37,025 nt of DNA from Rhodospirillaceae bacterium (GTDB taxonomy: Bacteria; Pseudomonadota; Alphaproteobacteria; Rhodospirillales; Rhodospirillaceae), in NCBI GenBank assembly GCA_020852595.1, contig JADZAK010000038.1:1-37025 (forward strand). The letters are read 5' to 3'. This document shows, piece after piece, positions 1 to 8,614 of this stretch. Numbering within the stretch: position 1 is the stretch's first letter; the number at the start of each line of letters is the position of its first letter. The notes beneath the pieces are model-generated. The model saw only the letters and a program-made list of their open reading frames with translations, made no database searches and was not told where the DNA came from. The position numbers and the translations under genes are program-made.

Positions 1-2
1 CC

Positions 3-419
3 GTTGCCGATGTGCGCAGGAACCTGCGTTCGCTCCACTGCGCCTACGAACTGGTCGAGGATCGCGGCGCGGACATGAATAAAATGGATGCGCGTTCGCT
101 CGCCTCCGACAACAGCTGGAACGCCGGCATCGTTATTGGCCCCGCCGGGCCGACGGACATCGATTTCAATAACCGCACCGGCACGCTGAAAGTGAACGGC
201 GTGGCCACCCAGCATGGGACGACTGCCGAAACCATGGGCGGCGATCCCTTGGAAGCCGTCGTGTGGCTGGCCGCGTACCTGGGAAAGCGCGGCAAAGCCA
301 TCCGCGCGGGCCAGCCCGTCATGACGGGCACCATCGTTCAAAGCCAGTTCCTAAAGGCGGGCGATCAGCTAGAATTCGCCATGGACGGCATGCCGCCGGT
401 CTTTTTGAACCTGATCTGA
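3..419 (+). CDS. 2-keto-4-pentenoate hydratase / FAH-superfamily protein, 3' part
   Basis: The gene enters from the left edge in frame 3, leaving 138 C-terminal residues; the GTG at 12 is probably an internal valine. The segment resembles the C-terminal half of MhpD-like hydratases of the fumarylacetoacetate hydrolase fold: a short beta segment ending in a VNG turn, then a GGDPLEAVVWLA helix, then RAGQPVMTGTI, the usual 'G..V.TG' strand. Family members hydrate 2-hydroxypenta-2,4-dienoates in aromatic meta-cleavage pathways, or act on related beta-keto acids. The metal-binding N-terminal part is outside the window, so the substrate cannot be judged. The quinone oxidoreductase gene begins 13 bases after the stop on the same strand, which suggests one operon. 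Confidence 0.75.
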   Translation, partial: VADVRRNLRSLHCAYELVEDRGADMNKMDARSLASDNSWNAGIVIGPAGPTDIDFNNRTGTLKVNGVATQHGTTAETMGGDPLEAVVWLAAYLGKRGKAIRAGQPVMTGTIVQSQFLKAGDQLEFAMDGMPPVFLNLI

Positions 420-432
420 ATGTGGAGCTCCT

Positions 433-1407
433 TTGCCGAAAGCGATTGTGGTCCGCCGGTACGGCGGAGCGGACGAACTTAAGCTCGAGGATGTCGCGCT
501 CGGAAACCCCGGGCCGGGACAGGTCCGGCTTCGTCAGGGCGCCGTCGGCGTCAATTTCCACGACATCTATGTGCGCAGCGGCCTCTACAAGACCCTCGCG
601 CTGCCGGGCGTGCCCGGGGTTGAAGCCGCCGGCGTGATCGAAGCCGTCGGTGAAGGCGTGACCGGCTTCAAGGCCGGCGACCGCGCCGCCTATGTGACGC
701 AAACCTACGGCGCCTATGCCGACACCCGCCTGATCGACGCCGCGCACCTCATCAAGGCGCCGGACGGCATCGACGACCGGACCCTCGCGGCCTCCATGGT
801 CAAAGGCCTCACCGCGCTCATGCTGACCGCGAAGCTGCGCCCGCTCACGGCGCGCGACACCTGCCTCGTCTATGCCGCCGCCGGCGGCGTGGGCCAGGTC
901 CTCTGCCAGATGGCGCGGCGCATCGGCGCGCGTGTCATCGGCGTGGTCGGCGGCGCGGACAAGATCGCGCGCGCCCGCGCGGCCGGGTGCGACGATGTGA
1001 TCCTGCGCACCGAAACCGATGTCGCGGCCGAGGTGATGACGCTCACAAAAGGCCGCGGCGTCGATATCGTCTACGACTCCGTGGGCAAGGACACCTTTGA
1101 AGCCTCGCTCGATGTGCTCGCGCTGCGCGGTCATCTCGTGAACTTCGGCCAGGCGTCGGGCCCCGTCGCGCCTTTCCCGCCGTCCCGTTTGGCCGCGAAA
1201 TCCAACGCCGTCTGGCGTCCGATCCTGTTTCACTTCCTGGTCGATCCCGTGGAACGCCAGGCCATGGCGGATGAGTTTTTCGCCGGCGTGCTCGCGGGCG
1301 CGGTGAAAATCGAAGTCGGCGCGAGCTTCGGTCTCGGTGAGGCGTCCGCAGCGCATCAGGCGCTGGAAAGCGGCGCCACCACAAACTCGATCATCCTCGT
1401 ACCGTAG
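433..1407 (+). CDS. NADPH:quinone oxidoreductase family protein (zinc-less MDR)
   Basis: A 324-residue medium-chain dehydrogenase/reductase of the quinone oxidoreductase (QorA/zeta-crystallin) branch. It begins at a TTG with GGAG 5 bases upstream (424-427). The N-terminal GroES-like part contains VNFHDIYVRSGLY and PGVPGVEAAGVIEAVGEGV. The Rossmann part contains VYAAAGGVGQ, the AAGGVGQ nucleotide-binding motif, and later GRGVDIVYDSVGKDTF. Zinc-ligand cysteines are lacking, as in QOR proteins. Family knowledge points to NADPH-dependent reduction of quinones or alpha,beta-unsaturated carbonyls in the cytosol; the physiological substrate cannot be inferred. It probably shares an operon with the upstream hydratase gene. 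The MDR assignment is secure and the exact reaction is not. Confidence 0.85.
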   Translation: MPKAIVVRRYGGADELKLEDVALGNPGPGQVRLRQGAVGVNFHDIYVRSGLYKTLALPGVPGVEAAGVIEAVGEGVTGFKAGDRAAYVTQTYGAYADTRLIDAAHLIKAPDGIDDRTLAASMVKGLTALMLTAKLRPLTARDTCLVYAAAGGVGQVLCQMARRIGARVIGVVGGADKIARARAAGCDDVILRTETDVAAEVMTLTKGRGVDIVYDSVGKDTFEASLDVLALRGHLVNFGQASGPVAPFPPSRLAAKSNAVWRPILFHFLVDPVERQAMADEFFAGVLAGAVKIEVGASFGLGEASAAHQALESGATTNSIILVP

Positions 1408-1611
1408 TTTTGGCAAAGGCCTCGAAAAGGCCTCGTGGGGGTTTTTGGCGAAAACGGCCAAGAAATCCTGGAATTTTGGCAAAAGCGGTCCCGGGCCCGA
1501 ATTGGGCGGGATGCTTTCACAAAAAATTATTCTCCGGCTTCACTTAGGATTTCCCCCAGCGGACTTTGCGCGCGGGGCGCGCGCGAAGTTCCATTCATCG
1601 GGGGAACATCC

Positions 1612-4494
1612 ATGCGAAAGACCGTTCATTTCGTTACGCCGCGCGTACGTTCACGTCTGGTAACGGCCGCCAGCGCCTTTGCCATGATCGCGGCCATGCC
1701 GGCCGCCTACGGCGCCGAAGCGCAAACCGCGCAGGCGGCAATCGATGAAATCACGGTCACCGGCACACGCGTCGTGCGCGACGGCTATGAAGCCCCGACG
1801 CCGGTCTCCGTGCTCGGCGCCGACGAACTCAATCTCGCCGCGCGCAACAACCTTGCCGAAACCGTTTCACGCCTCCCGAGTTTCTCGAACAGCGCTCTGC
1901 CGCGCGGCCGGTCGGCGACCTTGAACGTCACCGGCATCACCGGGGTCAGCAACCTGAATCTGCGCGGCATGGGTGGGTCCCGCTCGCTCGTGCTGCTCGA
2001 CGGCGCGCGCATCGTCGGTTCCAGCCTCTCGGGCGAAGTCGATGTCGGCATCATGCCGGACGGCCTCATCCAGCGTGTGGACGTGGTGACGGGCGGCGCC
2101 TCGGCGGCCTACGGCTCCGACGCGCTCTCCGGCGTCGTCAACTTCGTGCTCGACCGCGAATTCACCGGCGTGAAGGGCAACGTCGAAGGCGGCATCAACA
2201 GCGCCGGTGACGGCGCCAACTACAAACTCAACCTGTCGGCGGGCCTTCCTTTCGCCGGCGACCGCGGCCATTTCCTCATCTCGGGCCAGCATGCTTACGA
2301 CAACGGCATCCACGGCGCGCCGCGCAGCTGGCGCCAGGACCACAACGCCGCGGTCATCAATAATCCCAACTGGACGGCCACCAACGGCCAGCCGCGCCTG
2401 CTTGAAGTCTTCGACTTCGGTCTCGCGGCGGCGACGCCCGGCGGCTTGATTACCGCCGGCCCGTTGAAAGGCACCTATTTCGGGCCGGGAGGCGCACCGG
2501 CGCAGTTGAACTACGGTTCGATCATCAGCGGGTCTTACATGGTCGGCGGCGACTGGAAGCTCACGCGCTTCGACCAGCTCTCGGACCTTGCCTTCAAGAT
2601 GTCGCGCCAGAATCTGTTCACGCGTCTCGGCTATGACGTGTCCGACAATTTCAACGTCTATGCGATGTACCAGTTCTCGCAGATCGAAGGCTACTCGGAA
2701 GACCTTCGCAGCTGGAACCTCGGCAACCTGACCATCCGTGCCGACAATCCTTACATCCCGGCCGCCATCGCCGCCCAGATGACCACGCAAGGCCTGACGC
2801 AGTTCACCCTCGGCACGGTCAACGACGACGTCGGGCCGATGATCCAGAACAACATCTCCACGCTGCGCCGCGGGGTCGTTGGAGCGGAAGGCAACTTCGA
2901 CGCCTTCGATTCCAACTGGGCGTGGGAAGCCTACTATCAGACGAGCAAGACGCACATTTCGTCGAATAACCGCAACGTTATCCACAATGCGCGTCATGTG
3001 CGCGCGATCGATTCCGTGCGCAATGCCAACGGCGCCATCGTCTGCCGCGTGAACGCCGACGCCGTCACGACCAATGACGATCCGTCGTGCGTGCCCTACA
3101 ACCCCATGGGGATCGGCGTAAACAGCGAGGCGGCGCTCAACTACGTGCGCGGCACCTCGCATAGCCACACGATCCTGAGCCAGGACGTGGCCTCCCTCAG
3201 CACCAACGGCGAGCCGTTCGACCTGTGGGCGGGCCCGGTCTCGCTCGCGCTCGGCATCGAACACCGCCGCGAAGAAGTCAGCGGCGTTCCCAATCCGGAC
3301 GACGAAGCCAATTCCTGGTTCGCGGGCAACTATCACGCCAGCTTCGGCAAGTTCAACGTGACCGAAGGCTTCCTCGAAACCGTCATTCCGCTCGCCAAGG
3401 GCGAGGCCTGGGCCGAGGCGTTCGATCTCAACGCCGCGGCGCGCTTCACCGACTATTCAACCTCCGGCTTCGTGACGACCTGGAAAGTCGGCGCCACCTG
3501 GACGCCGTTCTCGGACCTGCGTTTCCGCGCCACGCGTTCGCGCGACATCCGTGCGCCGAACCTGGGCGAGCTGTTCAACTACGGCCGCGTGAATACCGGC
3601 ACGCTCCTGGATCCGCGTAACGGCCAGACTCTGTCGATTTTCACCACCACGTCCGGCAACGTGAACCTGAAGCCTGAAATCGCGAATACAACGGGCGTGG
3701 GCGCCGTCTACGCGCCGTCGTGGTTCGACGGCTTCACGACCTCCGTCGACTTCTACAACATCAAGATCGCAGGGGCGATCACCAGCCTCGGCGCGCAGCA
3801 GTACGTCGATCGTTGCCACGCGGGCGACGCCTATCTCTGCACCTTCGTGACACGCGATGCCGCCGGCACGCTGACGCACGTCTCGATCCTGCCCGCCAAC
3901 GTGCTATCGCAAACGGCGCGCGGTATCGACTTCGAAGCCACCTACCGCTTGCCGCTGGCCTCGCTGGCCGACAGCATGGACGGTGACCTGACGTTCCGCT
4001 TCATGGGAACGCGGGCCTTGCGGATGCGCACCATCGACGTTCTCGGCCTGACGATCGAAGGCGCGGGCGTGAACGCCGAAGGCATGGGCAATGCGCCGTC
4101 GTCCGGCTTCTGGGCGCCGAAGTTCAAGGCGAACATCTCGGCCACCTATAGCCTGGATCCGTTCACGGCCTCGCTCACCATGCGTCATGTCAGCGACGGC
4201 GTTTATAACCGCCAGTTCGTGGAATGCACGACCGGCTGCCCGGCGACGACGGCGCAGAACCCGACCATCAACAACAACGATGTCCCCGGCGCCAACTACT
4301 TCGATCTCGCGTTCAGCTACAAGATCGACGGCGATGCGCTGGAAGCCTTCATGTCGGTGGAAAACCTGATGGACAAGGATCCGCCGCAGGTCGCCGGTTC
4401 GCTCGGCGCGGCCTTCTTCACCGGCTCCGGCGCGCTCACGATCTACGACATCATGGGCCGGCAGTTCCATGCCGGGGTCCGCTTCAAGTACTAA
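1612..4494 (+). CDS. TonB-dependent outer-membrane receptor A
   Basis: A 960-residue TonB-dependent receptor. I chose the ATG at 1612 because GGGGAA (1601-1606) precedes it and a signal peptide follows directly (VTAASAFAMIAAMPAAYG); the frame is open upstream to 1435 but has no export signal there. A TonB-box-like DEITVTGTR leads into the plug (NLNLRGMGGSRSLVLLDGAR, VTGGASAAYGSDALSGVVNF). A long beta-barrel follows, ending in the aromatic residue typical of outer-membrane proteins (GVRFKY). A CTTGC cysteine pair lies in a late barrel loop. It takes up a bulky substrate energised by TonB/ExbBD; the substrate is unknown. It is a close paralogue of the receptor at 18291-21284. It appears monocistronic, with its own terminator downstream. 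Confidence 0.93.
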   Translation: MRKTVHFVTPRVRSRLVTAASAFAMIAAMPAAYGAEAQTAQAAIDEITVTGTRVVRDGYEAPTPVSVLGADELNLAARNNLAETVSRLPSFSNSALPRGRSATLNVTGITGVSNLNLRGMGGSRSLVLLDGARIVGSSLSGEVDVGIMPDGLIQRVDVVTGGASAAYGSDALSGVVNFVLDREFTGVKGNVEGGINSAGDGANYKLNLSAGLPFAGDRGHFLISGQHAYDNGIHGAPRSWRQDHNAAVINNPNWTATNGQPRLLEVFDFGLAAATPGGLITAGPLKGTYFGPGGAPAQLNYGSIISGSYMVGGDWKLTRFDQLSDLAFKMSRQNLFTRLGYDVSDNFNVYAMYQFSQIEGYSEDLRSWNLGNLTIRADNPYIPAAIAAQMTTQGLTQFTLGTVNDDVGPMIQNNISTLRRGVVGAEGNFDAFDSNWAWEAYYQTSKTHISSNNRNVIHNARHVRAIDSVRNANGAIVCRVNADAVTTNDDPSCVPYNPMGIGVNSEAALNYVRGTSHSHTILSQDVASLSTNGEPFDLWAGPVSLALGIEHRREEVSGVPNPDDEANSWFAGNYHASFGKFNVTEGFLETVIPLAKGEAWAEAFDLNAAARFTDYSTSGFVTTWKVGATWTPFSDLRFRATRSRDIRAPNLGELFNYGRVNTGTLLDPRNGQTLSIFTTTSGNVNLKPEIANTTGVGAVYAPSWFDGFTTSVDFYNIKIAGAITSLGAQQYVDRCHAGDAYLCTFVTRDAAGTLTHVSILPANVLSQTARGIDFEATYRLPLASLADSMDGDLTFRFMGTRALRMRTIDVLGLTIEGAGVNAEGMGNAPSSGFWAPKFKANISATYSLDPFTASLTMRHVSDGVYNRQFVECTTGCPATTAQNPTINNNDVPGANYFDLAFSYKIDGDALEAFMSVENLMDKDPPQVAGSLGAAFFTGSGALTIYDIMGRQFHAGVRFKY

Positions 4495-4515
4495 GCCGGG
4501 GTGATGTGAGACGAG

Positions 4516-4544
4516 AAGGGGAGCCCGAGAGGCTCCCCTTTTTT
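4516..4544 (+). terminator. Rho-independent terminator of receptor A
   Basis: A perfect stem AAGGGGAGCC (4516-4525) / GGCTCCCCTT (4531-4540) with a 5-base loop is followed by more T residues to 4544. It lies 22 bases after the receptor stop codon and just before the 3' end of the convergent Lrp gene. The T run is only on the plus side, so it mainly serves the receptor. Confidence 0.9.
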
Positions 4545-4546
4545 GT

Positions 4547-5023
4547 TTACGTGATCGGCAGCGCCGTCGTGGATTTTATTTCGTCGAGACAGAAGCTGGA
4601 CTCGACCGAGGCGACATATTCGAGGTTTCGCACCCGCAGTTTCAGGAAGCGCTCGAAGGACGCGACATCGGCGACCGCGACACGCAGCAGGTAATCCACC
4701 GGTCCCGTGACGACGTAGCACTCCATCACTTCCGGCCAGCGCGCGACTTCCTTGGAGAACATGGTGGCGGCTTCCGAATAGGGCTGCTTGCTCAGTTTCA
4801 CCGCCACGAACACGCTGATCGGCAGACCCACCGATTCCTTGTCGAGGATCGCGACGTAGCGCGCGATGGTTCCGGAGTCCTCGAGCTGGCGCATGCGCCG
4901 CAAACAAGGAGAGGCGGACAGGCCGACGCGGTCGGCGAGTTCCGAAACGCTCAAGCGGCCTTCCTTCTGCAGGACCGACAGGATCTTCTTATCGATTGCG
5001 TCCAGTTGCTGGATCGTTGCCAT
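4547..5023 (-). CDS. Lrp/AsnC family transcriptional regulator
   Basis: A 158-residue regulator with the standard Lrp architecture. The N-terminal winged helix-turn-helix includes LDAIDKKILSVLQ, then SVSELADRVGLS and SPCLRRMRQLEDSG. A C-terminal RAM/AsnC ligand-binding domain follows (VMECYVVTGPVDYLLRVAV). Tandem ATGs lie at 5026 and 5023 behind a G-rich Shine-Dalgarno sequence (minus strand of 5028-5033). The second is preferred because it gives a 4-base gap and the usual family length; the frame is open to 5104. Family members sense amino acids and act as octameric local or global regulators. No target is evident. The polysaccharide pyruvyl transferase gene lies upstream on the same strand, 135 bases away, so co-transcription is possible but unproven. 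Confidence 0.92.
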   Translation of the reverse strand: MATIQQLDAIDKKILSVLQKEGRLSVSELADRVGLSASPCLRRMRQLEDSGTIARYVAILDKESVGLPISVFVAVKLSKQPYSEAATMFSKEVARWPEVMECYVVTGPVDYLLRVAVADVASFERFLKLRVRNLEYVASVESSFCLDEIKSTTALPIT

Positions 5024-5158
5024 CATTCCCCCCGGATTGACAAAAGCAGCTAACTCTTTCCGAAAATAGGGCAGAAACCGCCGCATAGCGCAAGCGGCGC
5101 GCACGAAGCCTCTCCAGGATGCGGCGTCCTGGGTTATAAGTCATTGAATTTGAAGGGG

Positions 5159-6475
5159 TTAGTGCGACGCGCCGCGGCTCCGGGAACGGGCCCCGTCGGC
5201 GGCGTGCAAAGCTGGGATTCGCCCGGAACGGCACGGCGCCACCAGCGCGGCGACCTGGGCGTAGAAGTCCCTGGACTCCGCCTCCAACTCCGCGCGCCGC
5301 GCCCGTAACCTGGCCGCCACCGCGTGACGGCCCTCGATCAGCGCTTTCGCGCAGCTCACGATCTCCTCTTCGCTCGCCGCCGCGGCATCGAGGCACAACT
5401 CGTCGAGACCCAGCAGATTGTAGAAGCCGGCCGACTTGACGTCGTAGGCCAGACTTAAAGCGGGCGTGCCGACGCTCATGGCCAGGATCGCCGAATGCAG
5501 CATCTGTCCGATATGGATGTCCATGCGCCGGTACGCCGCAACCATGTCGTCCACGTCGGCATGGACGACATCGAGCGGAACGCCGGCGAGCTTCAATGCG
5601 CGCGCGAGGCCCGCTTCGCCGTCGGAATGCACGAAGTAGGTGAAGCGGCATCCGGCCTCGTCGCGCAGGCGCTTAACGATGCGCAGCATCAGCGGCAGCA
5701 TCCACTGGCTGGTATGGCTGGTATGCGCACCGTGGAAGGCCATGTTGATCCCGACTTCGAGCGGCCGGCTGGGATCCGGGGTGCGCAGCATCGTGGGCGG
5801 CTCGGCCACGAGGAAGCCCGGATCGACAATGACGGGCAGCGGCCGGCGGCCGGCGCTTCCAAGCGCACGCTGCGTCGTTGCATCGCGGACCGACGCCAGG
5901 GTCGCGCGCGACAGGAACTGCCGCACATCCGCGCGGCTTTCCGGGTGGAAGCGGAATATCTTTTGATCGCTGCCCTCGATCAGCCAATTAAGGCCCACGG
6001 CGCAAACCGCGACGGGACAGGACAGCTTCTCGAGAACCTTCACATCGTCCTTGAAGCGCTGCGGCAGGCGGCCGTCGCGGTCGGCGAAGAAGAAGCCGCC
6101 GCCGGCGATGACCAGTAGATCCGGCGCGGGCGTCATCTTCAACGCCATGGCGAGGCTGCCCCACGGCAGATCCGTGATGGTGATCTCATGGTTCGCGAAG
6201 GCGCGTTCGATCTGGCGTTTGACGCCCATGCGGATCGCGATGTCGCCGCGGTTGGTGTCGTCGCGGTCCTTGAAGGTGCTGTAGTGCGCGCGCCAGCGGC
6301 CGAGAAACCGCCACGACAGCAACTCGGCCCAGCGCCGCAGGCGGTTGCGCACGAACAGCAGCGGCCGGCGCGGGATCGGCCGGTAGGCGCGGTCCTCCGG
6401 AATCAATGCGTACAGGACAACATGCAACGGAACGGGCGGGCGAGGCGTGCTCGCGGAAGTGTAGATCACTTGCAT
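5159..6475 (-). CDS. Polysaccharide pyruvyl transferase family protein
   Basis: A 438-residue protein with hallmarks of the CsaB/WcaK polysaccharide pyruvyl transferase family. DTNRGDIAIRMGVKRQI, the conserved 'N.GD.ai' start of the domain, is near residues 73-90. VIAGGGFFF follows, and then the C-terminal GT-B-like half with MAFHGAHTS and HIGQMLHSAILAMSVGTPALSLAYD. These enzymes transfer pyruvate from phosphoenolpyruvate as a ketal onto sugars of exopolysaccharide or cell-wall polymers. Roughly the first 70 residues are proline- and arginine-rich and look non-conserved, so translation could start later; the ATG at 6475 has only a distant GGGA upstream. The gene stands alone, not in a visible glycan cluster. 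A methyltransferase gene two genes away could belong to the same surface-polymer function, but that is only suggestive. Confidence 0.82.
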   Translation of the reverse strand: MQVIYTSASTPRPPVPLHVVLYALIPEDRAYRPIPRRPLLFVRNRLRRWAELLSWRFLGRWRAHYSTFKDRDDTNRGDIAIRMGVKRQIERAFANHEITITDLPWGSLAMALKMTPAPDLLVIAGGGFFFADRDGRLPQRFKDDVKVLEKLSCPVAVCAVGLNWLIEGSDQKIFRFHPESRADVRQFLSRATLASVRDATTQRALGSAGRRPLPVIVDPGFLVAEPPTMLRTPDPSRPLEVGINMAFHGAHTSHTSQWMLPLMLRIVKRLRDEAGCRFTYFVHSDGEAGLARALKLAGVPLDVVHADVDDMVAAYRRMDIHIGQMLHSAILAMSVGTPALSLAYDVKSAGFYNLLGLDELCLDAAAASEEEIVSCAKALIEGRHAVAARLRARRAELEAESRDFYAQVAALVAPCRSGRIPALHAADGARSRSRGASH

Positions 6476-6823
6476 TATTCACGCGGGTCCCAGCGGCAAC
6501 TGTGAACTGAACCGCTCTGCGCCGCCGATTGTTCCGCTCTGCCGCGTGATCCGTGCGCGATGCACATTGCAGAATTTTCACGGACAATTTTTTACGCCGA
6601 ATCAACATGTCACACGCATGAGATTTGTGCGCGGGGAGTTACAGCTTGCTGTGAAAAGGCGCTGCTCACAAAACCGGGACCGGGCCGGGGGCAGTGCCGA
6701 ACCGTAAGGGCAACACCGCCGAGAGGTCTTCACTCTCTTTGCGTGTGTTCATGCCCGCGCTTTTCGTCACGCCTCCATTTTAGGGCCACCGGCTGGTGGT
6801 GTTATGTGGAGAGGAGTTGGGGC
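6476..6823. other. Intergenic region, 348 bases, no supported gene
   Basis: Divergent region between the pyruvyl transferase gene and the Tat-protein gene. The frame of the downstream gene is open back to 6560, but this stretch has no convincing start or protein-like sequence. A small inverted repeat CCACC-GGCT-GGTGG lies near 6785-6799, just before the GGAGAGGAG ribosome-binding site at 6808-6816. No clear promoter could be assigned. Confidence 0.5.
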
Positions 6824-8614
6824 GTGACGGGGATCAATCGTAGAAACGCACTTGGTGCCGGTGCGGCGGGTCTTGCCGCGCTCAACATGCGGCCGCTGCG
6901 CGCGCAAACGGCCGCGCCTGCCTTGAAGGCGGTGGTGACCATCGCCGGGCGCGCCTATGAATTCCACGAAGAGGCGGGCCAGGATCTCGGCGACTACACG
7001 CCGCCCTCGCAAACTTTCGTGCAGCGCTGCGTGCGTGCCGAAGCCGCGGACGTTCCGCTCACCGTCTTCTTCCGCCCGGATCGTAACAGCGAGCGCGTCG
7101 AAGTGGTGTTCGAGCTGGGCCGCGTGTTCAGCCAAACGCCAGCGAACCTCGGCGCCTATACCGCCGTCATTTCGCGCGGGCCCCAGGTCCTCGCGCGCAT
7201 CGATGTCCCCGAACATTATTGGTTCGCGCGCTGGCGCTGGCAGTCCGCGCCGCGCCCCGTGATCGCGGATACCAGGAAGCTGATGCGGTACGGCCTGCTG
7301 CCGCCGTACGAACTCGCGGGCCCATCGCATGCGCCGGCCCAGGCATTGAAGTTGATGCCGCTGCCGAGCGGCGATTATGTCGATCTCGACATCGTCACCC
7401 AGTTCACCGCGGGCAACTACAACAACGCTTCGAAGTTGTTGATGACGGCGGCCGAGGTTCAGGCGCGCACCACGGGCGCCGGCAATGCGGACGTGGAGCT
7501 TGCCGTCGGCCAGAGCACCTACACCGTGATGCGCCTCGCAGGGGTGCAGGCCTATATGCCCAATACCGGCGAGCGGTCCGATATCGGTCCCGTCACCGAG
7601 CCGCAGGCCAAGTTCCTCCAGACCTGGGACAAGGGGGCGCTCGAACTCCTGATGTCGCAGGCCGAAGCCGCGGGCACCATGCCCTGGCATATCCGCGACG
7701 AGAGTCAGTCCGGCCCGTTCGACTTCCGCCGGTATCCGAACGCCACCTGGTACAACGCGGCCAACGCGGGATCGCCACAGGTCAAAACCGCGGGTTCGCC
7801 GATCACCCTCGACAGCGCGCACCAGCCGGCCTTGTCCTATGTTCCGTTCCTGTTGACCGAGGACGCCTATTTCCTCGAGGAACTGCAGTTCCAGGCGACA
7901 TGGAACTGGGGTGCGCTGCCGGCGCAATACCGTCCCTCGGGCGTGCAGCCGCGTCTTCTCGCATGGAACCTGCGCACCCTCGCGCAGGCCACGCGCAGCA
8001 CCCAGGCCGTCACCCCGAAATGGCTGCTCGATTGCAGCTATTGGAAGACCCAGCTCGATCAGACGCGTCAGTGGTTCGAGCAGAACTACGTTTACAGCGA
8101 CCGGCCCGAACGTCAGCGCTTCCATGTCGTCGGCGTCCTCGAGAACAGCCGCGGCGAGCCCCAAGCGCCGGAAGGCACCTGGGTCGATCCGTGGCAGGAC
8201 GAGTTCCTGGCGACCATCATCGGCTGGGTGATCTACATGGGCTTCTCCGATTGGAAGCCCGCGTTCCAGTGGGCGATCCACAGCACCATCGACCGCACCA
8301 GCGGCGCGCGCGGCTGGGTGCGCGCCTATGCGACCCCGTATCGCGTGATCCTGCGCGCCTCCAAGACCGCGCCGGTCGCGCAGTCCTGGGCCGAGGCGTG
8401 GGAGCTCACGAAATCCATGACCGGGAAAACGGTCGGCGATCCCGATACCTGGGCCGAGGACGATATGACCTATCTGACATATACGCGCGGCGCGCTGGTC
8501 TATGCCGTCAAACTCGGCATGGTCGAAGCCGCGGAGCCGTTGGCGTGGGCGACGAAGCAGATCCAGGCCCGCAAATGGAACGTCGCGGCAAAGTGGCGCT
8601 TCACCGAGGTGTAA
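6824..8614 (+). CDS. Tat-exported protein of unknown function
   Basis: A 596-residue protein that I do not recognise. The GTG at 6824 is chosen because GGAGAGGAG (6808-6816) lies 7 bases upstream and the first residues form a twin-arginine signal (INRRNALGAGAAGLAAL). Cleavage is likely near residue 28 (RAQ/TAAP). The mature part is rich in tryptophan and aromatic residues, with stretches such as YWFARWRW, WNWGALPAQY, LLAWNLRTLAQA and WVIYMGFSDWKPAFQWAIHS. The C-terminal half looks helical and might be an alpha/alpha toroid, but that is speculative. No catalytic motif is evident. Tat export implies folding in the cytosol before transport. The 3' end overlaps the convergent methyltransferase gene by 14 bases. 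Confidence 0.75.
   Translation: MTGINRRNALGAGAAGLAALNMRPLRAQTAAPALKAVVTIAGRAYEFHEEAGQDLGDYTPPSQTFVQRCVRAEAADVPLTVFFRPDRNSERVEVVFELGRVFSQTPANLGAYTAVISRGPQVLARIDVPEHYWFARWRWQSAPRPVIADTRKLMRYGLLPPYELAGPSHAPAQALKLMPLPSGDYVDLDIVTQFTAGNYNNASKLLMTAAEVQARTTGAGNADVELAVGQSTYTVMRLAGVQAYMPNTGERSDIGPVTEPQAKFLQTWDKGALELLMSQAEAAGTMPWHIRDESQSGPFDFRRYPNATWYNAANAGSPQVKTAGSPITLDSAHQPALSYVPFLLTEDAYFLEELQFQATWNWGALPAQYRPSGVQPRLLAWNLRTLAQATRSTQAVTPKWLLDCSYWKTQLDQTRQWFEQNYVYSDRPERQRFHVVGVLENSRGEPQAPEGTWVDPWQDEFLATIIGWVIYMGFSDWKPAFQWAIHSTIDRTSGARGWVRAYATPYRVILRASKTAPVAQSWAEAWELTKSMTGKTVGDPDTWAEDDMTYLTYTRGALVYAVKLGMVEAAEPLAWATKQIQARKWNVAAKWRFTEV

Noticed and set aside
1408-1445. A possible terminator after the quinone oxidoreductase (two AGGCCT copies, then G and T runs)
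   Set aside because: The stem is only six bases and is separated from the T run by a G-rich spacer, too weak to annotate.
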